A stretch of 64,000 nucleotides of DNA from Mytilus galloprovincialis (Eukaryota > Mollusca > Bivalvia > Mytilida > Mytilidae): the NCBI RefSeq assembly GCF_965363235.1, contig NC_134847.1, positions 59,490,439-59,554,438 on the forward strand, written 5' to 3'. A program made the position numbers and the translations under genes. The stretch's first letter is position 1. Each line of letters begins with the position of its first letter. Positions 23,001 to 35,000 of this stretch are shown one piece after another. Under the pieces are notes generated by a model that was not told the origin of the DNA, did not search any database, and worked only from the letters and a program-made list of their open reading frames with translations.

Positions 23001-26000
23001 TTATATTTGATTTCGTGATTTTGCCATTCTACCCATACACAGCCTATAGAAAATTTGTAATTCCTTGAACATTTTAATTCGTTGATCACTTGTACCAAGG
23101 AAACCCATGAAAATTGATATCCAACGAATAATAATGAATCTACAGTATTAAAGTACTTTTAACTAATTACTCTACATTTTTGCTGATAGTTTCTTTACTA
23201 AGTTATGATCAGTGTCATTTGACTAATGTTGTTATTCAACAGTCTCCCATTCATGCTCACTAATTAATTAATAATTCAATAATTACGTTGTTTGAAATAT
23301 TTTCTATGATTAAATGTCCCTAGAGATGTGCTATTTTGGATTTCTGATAATATTTGTATAGCAGAATTCTACCTTGAATTGATCATTAAATCATTGAAAT
23401 TCAGGTAATATTCCAGAAATTTACCTGATTGATTCAATATCGAGATAACACATTGGACTAGAAAACAATTAACAATTCCTTAGCAAAAAAACAACTAAAA
23501 AAAAATAATGTTTGAAAAGAGTACATCTTAAATTGATGATGTGTACAAATGGACAATTGTAGCTATTATGTTACATGTTAAAATGGTAGTAATGATTGAT
23601 TTTTCCCAAAGGTACACTTGTCTTCAATTTAAATTTGTTTACTGTCTACAATTGAAAATCAATGCTGAATTGTTAAGATGATTTGTATAAAATGCTATTA
23701 AATTTCTTTTGTTGGAATTGTCAGATAAAAGCAAATAAATTTAGTATGATTGTCAATGAGACAACTATCCATATATACCATATGACAAGGCCTTCAACAA
23801 AAAGCAAACCCATACAGTATAGGAAAATTGTCACAGCAGAAATCTTTCATGTGTAATTCAATTTTTATATGACCACAATTTTTTTTCGTATAATGCATTG
23901 GTAACTTGTCGTCGTCCGAAGACAGTTGGTTTCCTGACATTAACTTTGATATAAGTAAATAGAAATCCAAATTTTAATTACAATCCTAATTCAGACCTGT
24001 ATCAAGTGCTAATATTGTGTCCCAACTGTTCAGGGTTGGACCTCTGCGGTTTGTCCAGCTGCACTCATCGAAGTGTTATTTCTATTTTATTCAAATCTTT
24101 ACAGACTATTTAAAATTAGTTATACATGTTGAAATGAAACATTGCTTAGGTGAAGCAGGTTGTTGGAAAGTTTTAAAACTGGTATTAAGTAAAATTGTTG
24201 AACTAAGTTTTTGGCAGTCAACATTTATGTATAACTTCTTGGTTTTTTTTTTTTTCTGCGTTTATCTGATAAATGAATTTGTTTTATTTTTAGCTCACCT
24301 GGCCGAAAGGCCAAGTGAGCTTTTCTCATCACTTGGCGTCCGGCGTCCGTCGTCGTCCTGCGTTAACTTTTACAAAAATCTTCTCCTCTGAAACTACTGG
24401 GCCAAATTTAACCAAACTTTGCCACAATCATCATTGGGGTATCTAGTTTAAAAAATGTGTCCGATGACCTGGCCAACCAACCAAGATGGCCGCCATGGCT
24501 AAAAATAGAACATAGGGGTAAAATGCAGTTTTTGGCTTATAACTCAAAAACCAAAGCATTTAGAGCAAATCTGACAGGGGTAATATTGTTCATCAGGTCA
24601 AGATCTATCTGCCCTGAAATTTTCAGATGAATCGGACAATTCGTTGTTGGGTTGCTGCCCCTGAAATGGTAATTTTAAGGAAATTTTGCTGTTTTTGGTT
24701 ATTATCTTGAATATTATTATAGATAAAGATAAACTGTAAACAGCAATAATGTTCAGCAAAGTAAGATCTACAAATAAGTCAACATGACCAAAATGGTCAG
24801 TTGACCACTTTAGGAGTTATTGCCCTTTATAATCAATTTTTTACCATTTTTCTTAAATCTTAATAATCTTTTAGAAAAATCTTCTCCTCTGAAACTACTG
24901 TGCCAAATTTAACCAAACTTAGCCATAATCATCATTGGGGTATCTAGTTAAAAAAATGTGTCCGGTAACCTGGCCAACAAACCAAGATGGCCGCCATGGC
25001 TAAAAATAGAACATGGGGGTAAAATGCAGTTTTTGACTTAAAACTCAAAAACCAAAGCATTAAGAGCAAATCTGACAGGAAGTAAAATTGTTGATTAGGT
25101 CACGATCTATTTGCTCATGAATTTTCAGATGAATCGGATAATCGATTGTTAGGTTGCTGCCCCTGAATTGGTAATTTTGAGGAAATTTTGCTGTTTTTTG
25201 TTATTATCTTGAATATTATTATAGATAGAGATAAACTGTAAACAGCAATAATGTACAGCAAAGTAAGAACTAAAAATAAGTCAGTATGACCAAAATAGTC
25301 AATTGACCCCTAAGGAGTTATTGCCCTTCATAGTCAATTTTTAACAATTTTCTTAAAATTTGAAGATTTTCAATATTATTTTCCACAGAAAGTACTGTTA
25401 TAGATAGAGATAATTGTAAGCAGCAAGAATGTTTAGTAAAGTAAGATCTACAAACACATCACCATCACCAAAACACAATTTTGTCATGAATCCATCTGTG
25501 TTCATTGTTTAATATTCACATAGACCAAGGTGAGCAACACAGGCTCTTTAGAGCCTCTAGTTTTGCAGATAACTTTTAGATATTGTCTAAATTTTCAAAT
25601 CAATAATTCTGTCAAACCTTTTCAAATTTTATAACATTTTGACTGACAGAGGAACTTTTTTGGGTTACATGGTGTTTAACTTTTTCTAAAAATCAGTTTT
25701 CAAAACAAGATACGCAGTAGCTTTTTTTATACCCCCGCTTTGAAAAAGGGGGGTGTACTGTTTTACCTCTGTCAGTCCGTTCATCCCATGAATATTTTTC
25801 GTCACATTTTTCTCAGGAACTACAGTACATGGATTTCTGAAATTTAGTTTCAGGGTTTATATAAGTGTGCTATACTGTGTGATGCGTTTTCAGATTCATC
25901 ACTCGACAACTTCCTGTTTACCAAACACTTGTATAATTTTACACATGAAAGCCAAGTTGAAAATTTTCTTCACATATTTCTCAGGAACTACAATACAAGG

Positions 26001-29000
26001 ATTTCTGAAATTTGGTTTCAGGGTTTATATAAGTCAGCTTACTCAGCTATACCGTGTGATGCGTTTCCAGATTCATCACTCGACAACTTCCTGTTTACCG
26101 AACACTTGTATGATTTTACACTATTAAAATTATCCAACTGCGGCGGGGGTATCATCAGTGAGCAGTAGCTCGCAGTTTCACTTGTTTTATTTATATTCAA
26201 CCAGTTTGTTTAGAATGCCTATAATCAACCAGTTTGTTTAGAATGCCTATCTCTAGACATGATAAATCATTTAGATATTTTTAAAATTACTTTAACTTTA
26301 CATATTGAAAAAAAAAACTTTCTCCAGACTTGATTATATATTTAGATGTATTTAAAATCAATTTAACTGTAGATGGTGACAAAAATACCTTTCTCCAGAC
26401 TTGATAAATCATTTAGATGTAATTAAAATCACTTTAACTTTACGTGGTGATTAAAAAAAGAACTTCTCCAGACTTGATAAATTATTTAGATGTATTTAAA
26501 ATCACTTAACTATACATGGTGATAAAAATATATTTCCTTCTTAAGTTGAACTCTGATGGAGCAGAACAGGTACTTGGATGTGTCATATTAATTATGAATG
26601 AATCTATATCTCAATTGTTACAATTTATGATATTATTTTTTTTATATATTATATACATTTCAAAAACCCTCCCAATTGTGACTAAGTTGCTTGTTTAAAT
26701 TGTTGTTAAAAGGTCTTTGGTGCATTACCTCTAAGATATTGATGTAGTATAGGAAAGTATGTGTATATATACTTGAAGTTGTATTTAGTAGATGTATAAG
26801 GAGAATGGTTAGGAATATGGATTTATTGAAGAATAGAATGGATTGCAAAATTATGATACATGGGTTCCATAGAAAGATATTAGAATGGAACTGTAGGAGT
26901 TTTAACTATAGAAAAGACTGGATTGGGAAGGGTCCATATATTTACTGAGGAAAGGAACTGGGGTTTAAAGATTTATAGAATGTAAATGAATTGAGTACTT
27001 CCGTGTCCTTAAATTTTTAGAAATGAGATGAGCTTTGAGCTTTATATTTTCCAATATTTATATAAATACAGTTGTTTAGGACCTCTACATATACTTTTCA
27101 TACAATCAGGTCTTTACTTTTTTACCTGTGATATAAAATATTTTTAATAACTATACTTGTCTTTTCTATTCCTTCCATTGCTCCATGTCCTTCTCTCTAT
27201 TATCGAAACAAGCAATTTTGTGTCATTATATATGGCCTACCATATATATCTCACTTTTTCCTAATTATATGGCCATATATATGTATTCCACTCTCATTTA
27301 ACTATGTGATTCAAATGTTGAACAATCAGTTCAAAGTTAAGATGTTACCGTTAAAAAAAGAATTCAGATCTGGTATTGAAATAGCTGCGGAACTGTAGCT
27401 CTTACATTGTAGGTACTTTTATTTATTTTTGACTGTTTGGGGACCAAAGAGACAAAAAATATCATAAGAGCCTAAGAGCTACAGTTCTGCAGCTAGTATT
27501 AAAATAATTACCATGCATAGATTTTTTCTTATATACTATAGCTGGAAATTTTTCCATTTGATTTATATTTTTCCATTTGATTTATATTTCCAGGCATGTA
27601 TTCCTTATTTGCACTTATGCATGAAAAGAAATGTCAAAAAGCCGTTGGTAATATACACACTTGTATATAATAAAATAATAACTGTTGTTCTGCTCAATTT
27701 TACACGATGACAAATTTCTTTTTTTCATGGATGCCCTTCAAATAAAAAGGTAAAAGACTGATCTTTAAATAGGATTTTTATGCCCCACCTATGATAGTAG
27801 AGGGGCATTAGGTTTTCTGGTCTGTGCCTCCGTTCGTCTGTGCGTCCGTCCGTTCGCTTCAGGTTAAAGTTTTTGGTCCAGGTAGTTTTTGAAGAAGTTG
27901 AAGTCCAATCAACTTGAAACTTAGTACACATGTTCCCCATGATATGATCTTTCTAATTTTAATGCCAAATTATAGTTTTGACCCCAATTTCATGGTCCAC
28001 TGAACATAGAAAATGATAGTGCGAAGTTCAGGTTAAAGTTTTTGGTCAAGGTAGTTTTTGATAAAGTTACATCAACTTGAAACTTAGTACACATGTTCCC
28101 TATGATATGATCTTTCTAATTATAATTCCAAATTATAATTTTTACCCCAATTTCACAGTCCACTGAACATAGAAAATGATAGTGCGAGTGGGGCATCCGT
28201 GTACTATGGACACATTCTTGTTCATTCATGGTTTGTTATTTAGACAGGAAGGGGTCAATGAAAAATCGTTGCTATTAGTTCTGCCAAGAAATTTGCAAAA
28301 CTCAATACTTGAAGTCTTCACAGATCCAATGTATATATAGTTTTATTGTTATTTCTTATAGTATTGGTTTCTGGGATTTAATTTGATGCTTTCACACAAA
28401 ATGAAGATTAAAATGCTATCTCAAGGTCTCAACCCACTAGTCATGTTTGCTAGAGTTATTTTTATGCCTAATCAGTGTAAATAATAATTGAAGGAGAAAC
28501 TTTGTTTCAACGATTATTAATTTCATAGGTGTTGTTTTACAGGAAACTGATGAAATGATGTTATTAATATCAGACATTGATTTCATACAGAAAAGTACAT
28601 CACCAATATTACTATCACCTGACTTGTCAATTCTTCTTTGATCCAGGAAACATGAAAGTGTATTGATTCATTGTAGAGATAATATAAATTTCAAAATGAC
28701 ACAATAGAAAAGAATAACTTCCATTTGATTAAGAAACAAGTTTCAAACTCAGCACATTATTTCATGACTCGATCCATACTGTTGTTAAAATGCAAGTTAT
28801 AAATTTCAAAACAAGATGGCACACTAGTCCACAGACAACAATAAGGTGTGCTTATGTTACTAATAAGTAATATCTATTTAAAGATCTGACAAAAGCTGCA
28901 GACTGTTGGTCCAGAAGATACAATCAAAGATATTTTTTTTTATTTCTGCAACATTAATAAGTGATTTTTAGCCTTGTATTGCACTAACTGAATGATGACT

Positions 29001-32000
29001 CCCTGTATAACTTTATATAGAAACTTCTTCCCAGTCTTTCAGATACAAAACTATTTTATTCCAACCTTGTAAATATATTTTATTTTCAGTGTAAGCTGTT
29101 CATATTCGTAATTGCCAAAATCTCACATCTGAATATAATCAAATTTTAATTCTTCTGCTGTCAGATTTTCAGCAATTGAATTTAGTCTACTATGAAAGCC
29201 TAAATTGATAATTCATATTAATATTGACAAATCTATAATTCAGTATTATTCAAACTGTAAACAATTATAGTACTGGTAATGAATAAAAACTTGAAAGACA
29301 CTTACAGTGACTTGACTGTTAGTGTTGCTATTCACCAATTGCAACTCATTCAAAATTTTGACCCAATTGCAATTTGTTTTATTAAATCAAATTGTTCAAC
29401 TGGTCAAAAATTTGAACAAACTGTTCAGCCAAAATGTGAAAGTGCAAAGTGATAAAATAAATCATACTTACAATCCTATAAGTCTGTAACTCCACTGTAT
29501 TGATGTATTTCCTAAATCAGTCTATCAATCTGTATAGTTATATTATTGCCATTACCATACTAAAGGTGAACTGTTTTATTTTGAATTGCTATAAAAATGT
29601 CAAAACTAAGCTTTTATAGAGTTTTTCTTTCGAAAAGTATTCTATATTTATAAGAATCACACACTATGTGAATAAAAACATTTCATATTCAGTAAAATAT
29701 TTGAAATTGCAATATGTTTGTAGGAAGGGGAGATAATCGCTTTTTGGTTTCAAAAAGTCTTTATTCAAAAGAATAGCATTTTAGGTTATCTCCCCAAGGA
29801 AGCATATTGTTATTTCATACATATTTTACTGAATATGAAATGTTTTTATTCACATAATGTGTGATACTTATAAATATAGAATACTTTTCGAAAGAAAAAC
29901 TCTATAAAAGCTTAGTTTTGACATTTTTATAGCAATTCAAAATAAAACAGTTCACCTTTAGTATGGTAATGGCTGTAATATAACTATACAGATTGATAGA
30001 CTGATTTAGGAATTACAACAATACAGTGGAGTTACAGACTTATAGGATTGTAAGTATGATTTATTTTATCACTTTGCACTTTCACATTTTGGCTGAACAG
30101 TTTGTTCAAATTTTTGACCAGTTGAACAATTTGATTTAATAAAACAAATTGCAATTTGGTCAAAATTTTGAATGAGTTGCAATTGGTGAATAGCAACACT
30201 AACAGTCAAGTCACTGTAATGAATTATCAATTGTTTCGTAATTGAAAATACAAGCTTGACTTGTATGTAATAGAATTTTAAAATTGAAAAATGAAAATAT
30301 CACATACTACCAAATTAGATAAAATGCTTATCTAAATGTCCTTAAATCTGTGTCACTTAAAGTACTTCTGTATATATGTTCAGATAGGATTATAGGATTT
30401 ATTTCCATTTGATAGATTTAAATATTTAAAGGAAATGTATTGATCTATTTTAAATCTATTCAGAAAGTATATCAAATTCAAATTTCCATTGATTTTTGTC
30501 TGTGAATAGCACATGATTTTTTAAAGAATAAAGTATAGTATTCATTCGGTGCAAAATAATTTGATGGTGGATAACACAAAAGATGATGAATCTTAAAGGA
30601 AACTAAAGTTATATTTTAATAAATGATGCATAAAAAACCTGTTGAAGTGTTATTCTAGCTTTTGTGGCAGATATACATGAATATGTGTAAAGATACAGAG
30701 ACCATATTGACAAGGTTGCTTGCTGTAGCCTGTAGGAGGTGAATTATAGTATTCAAGTTTGCTCATCTCCAATCCATATAGAAATATAACTCAATCCATT
30801 TCTAAAAATGACTAAACTGTTCTCCTCTTGGCTGGCTCAACTCTGTTACTACAATTCTACATTATCTGTGATAGGATCTCTACTAAATATATAAATTTGT
30901 TTCAGCACTAGGTTTCTAAAGGAATAAGAATGTTGAACATTTCAAGAAAATTTGACAGCAAGTAATAGAATAATTTTAAAAGATTGGCCTTTTTCAATGT
31001 TTTTTATACAATATAAAGTCTCAATTGACAGTTGTGAACTCTACTGGAGCACTGTGCTGGAATTCCCCTTTATTTTGGCATAATCTGCAATACACTTTTC
31101 TACTCCCAAACATTGATAAAAAATAAGTTAGCTATAATATAACAGTATGAATATAGAAAAAATAGTCAATTTACTAGCATTCAGGTTTCATAAGGAAGAT
31201 ATAGACTAGTATTCAAATTTGCATCTGAAAATAATAACAGCTTTTTAGTTATTTTTTGTTTGTTTTCTAGGGAGAAGTGTATGTGTAGTTGTGTTATTTC
31301 TCGACTTACATACAATCATTTTTACTCTGGAGTTTGTCACATAGACAAGTCTTTCCATAACACCACATTAGTCATTACCATGCAGTAAGAACATGATGGT
31401 GAAAATGATTATTTCTATTTTAGGTATCAATATTTCTTAAAGACAAAGTACAAAATAGTAATGGTAGATTTGTTTTACCGACTGCAGGAAGTTTACCTCA
31501 TGGAACAGAAAATCCTGGTCTTATACGGTTTGTACAATTATGCCATTTTCCTAAGTCCGATCAAATTTTAAAATATAATACTAATAAAACCAAAACAGGA
31601 CAACTTTTTTTGCAAAAAAAAAACCAACAAATAAAATCATGCTAGTATAGTTATTTGAATAATTCGAATGATGCATTGAAATAATATTAACTATGGAACA
31701 CATTATTACCATAAACAAATTGGTTGAGGCCAGACTTAATATCCACATCAAATGGAGGTATAACTACTCATCAATTGACTGTGAAATGTCATTAGTATGC
31801 TAAGAATTGTAAAGGAGCAAAATTTATTTGGAAGGTCAAAAGTCGAATTCTTATCTCAGAACATGGTAAATAAAAGAGTGATCAGTATAGATTATCGGGT
31901 TTTTGACGCATTGATATTGTAAAATATCAGCCGTGAGCCACAATGTGAACCTTTTTGGTGAGTGAGCGCAGCGAACAAGCTAAAAAGTTACACATTATGT

Positions 32001-35000
32001 CGAGCGGCTGATATTTTACGATATCTATACAAAGAATACCCGATTATCTGTTTATCGTTCTATTACTGGTCTTTTCCCTCTTCCTTAGTCAGTTTTACAC
32101 TTGACGAAAGTAAGCTTCATAACATCTCCTCTCACATTGTGACATCGCTGATAACTTCTCCTCTCACATTGTGACGTCACTGATAATGCCTGGTCTCGTT
32201 TTGAAGTCTTGATACGAGAATTACGGAGCGACAGAGCAGGGTGATATAGGCATAGGGACAGACACTAAATTCAAATACATCAGTTTTTTCAATGGATTCA
32301 TTATGATATATTAGAAATCCATTCAGTTGGCCTTTTCAGAATCTAAAGGACTATGGGTAATCTCATTGTTTGTACACCAAAATGAGAAAATAATTTTACA
32401 TCATTAGTTGAATTTTCATTGTTTATCACATTTGAGCCAATCCTACCATTTTGGCGTACAATTTTAAAAATATTTCCCAGAATACCTTAGATTCTTAAAC
32501 GTGGAATTTTAATGAATTAAACTAACATATAGAATTTAAAAAAAAGGTGTCCTGAGTTCACAGTTTTAAACTTGCTTAATTTGTTCTTTTTCAGTTATTA
32601 TAATGAAAATGGTAATGAAATTAAAACAATACAGTTCACCCCTGGAGGATCATATACAGGGTCACAAGGTGAAGGGTCGTTTGACATGAAAGGCAGTAGA
32701 GTTACAAAATTAGGAACAAATATGTAAGTTAAAGTTGTCATGTTAGTTCGATTAAATATACTACATTACAAAGCTTCAAGTATAATGTAAGACATGCTTC
32801 ACATTTGAATGAAACACTATAGTCTATGTAAGCAAAAAGAATTTAACTGCAAGAATTAAAATTGAAAAAGTGTTCATCTATACGATATATAGTTATAATG
32901 GGCAAGGAAAGAGTTCTTCTGTTTCATGCACAACTTTTTTGAGGTAAAAACAGTAAATCTCAATATGAAGTTTATGTTAATTCAAGCGAATGTGCTTGAA
33001 ATGTTTACAACAGAAATCTCCATTTATTAAATATAATTAATATATTCAAGGATGAGAGGTGCTTTTGATTTTAGTGAGTAAGTGTTTCAGAAAAGATACC
33101 TGATTTCTGGTTATATTATTTATTTTATGATTATTTCAGTTCCTTTTGTAAGTCAACATAACAAAGCTTATAGTTTGTTTCTCCAATTCTGACACATCTG
33201 GAAAAAAATCTGTTTTATTTTGTACATTTTTTCCTCCATTGTATATTGAGCAAAGAATGTCCCTTTAATGGAAGCTTTATCCCTGTATACTGCACAGAAT
33301 AGAAGCCAAATGCTTGATGACATCAGTTTTGCAAACATTTTATTGTTAAAGCAGTATATATTAATTTGATTCCATTGGAATTGCTGTCAGAATTGTTAAG
33401 AAATGTATACAAAAGGTAACCAGGTTTGGGGAAACAAACAATATTTTAATGTTGGCCACATATTGAGTTTAATTTGTTGTATTAAAATTTTTGTTTGCTG
33501 AGTTAAAATTTACAATGTTGAAAATTGTTATAACTGTGGAAACATGTTGTATGATCTTCTTTGTACAAATAGTATATATGATCTCTCTATGTTGAAAACC
33601 AATTATTTTATACTGAATATTTGATTACTTGATTTAAGGAATGAAAAAGCCAACAAGCAGATAACATTTACAATCCATGTCAGAAGCAATGTAAGGAAAA
33701 AAAATTATTTCAGATTATATAATAATTATTTAATGAAGTCAAAAAAAATGTAGCAAAGGAACAAACAATTGGTATTTTGTTTTTAACCGAGCTATATTTA
33801 ATTATTTAGGTATTCTGTATCACGAACAGTAGAAACGACAGGGTCAACAAGAACAACCACAAGTTCAGATATAGTGAGTAGTGTTAGAAATTACAACTGA
33901 CATAGCAAAATTGCTAATTTTTTCCTATCGATTCTCTTACTTTAGTTTGCCTCAACCAAATTATGAAACTGATACACAATGTTTATTACCACAAAACTTT
34001 TTATTTTGGTGGCATCACTTTTACTGTTCTAGAGTTATGTGGCTTATGCCCCTTTATAAATGGAAAAATTGCTGAATTTTTCATTTCCATTCTTTAACTT
34101 TAGTTTGCCTCAAAACAAAATATTATGAAACATATACACAATGCTTATTACCACAAAACACATATCAAGTATGAATTTTTGTTTCGTCACTTTTACCGTT
34201 GGTGAGTTATGCCCCTCTACAAATGGAAATATTGCTGAAATTTTAGTTTCCGTTCTGTAACTTAAGTTTGCCTCAACTAAATGTTATGATACATATACAC
34301 AATGCTTATTACCACAGAACTCAGATCAAGTACAAATTTGTGTAGCGCTAATTTTACAGTTCTTGAGTTATGTCCCTTTATATTATTATATGCAAGTGGG
34401 ACATCATCTGTTCCCCATTTATTTATTTTCTATATAGAATAGCTTTACATTTAAAAAAATATATATATAATCCAGTAATAATTTAACTTTATTTTTTTGT
34501 AGGAATCCAGTACACCTGATCCTTTAGCCAAAGCACAATTAGATTTATTATCACAACTTATAGGAAGTAAAACAGCTAGTAATAAATCAGAGATCAGATT
34601 GAATTTATTTAAAAATGACAAAGAAGAAGAGTAAGATTTAAATTGAACTGACTGAAATGAAATTTAATCAATGTTATATCATAATGGGTACTGTGGATTC
34701 ATTTATTTTTCATGGGTACCAATTTTTGTTGATTGAGGGAAATTTGCATTTTTGTGGATATTTGATTTCACGATTTTCCCAAAGTTTGCATACAAGCACA
34801 CATAAAAGTCTGCATACAAGCACACATAAAAGTCTGCATACAACACACATGAAAGTCTGCATACAAACACATATAAAAGTCTGCATACAAGCACACATAA
34901 AAGTCTGCATACAAGCACACATAAAAGTCTGCATACAAGCACACATAAAAGTCTGCATACAAGCACACATAAAAGTCTGCATACAAGCACACATAAAAGT

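Noticed and set aside
24017..24391. 124-codon frame
   Set aside because: It joins the end of a TACGACCGC fragment to the start of the TAGCTCACC element; the composition is intronic.
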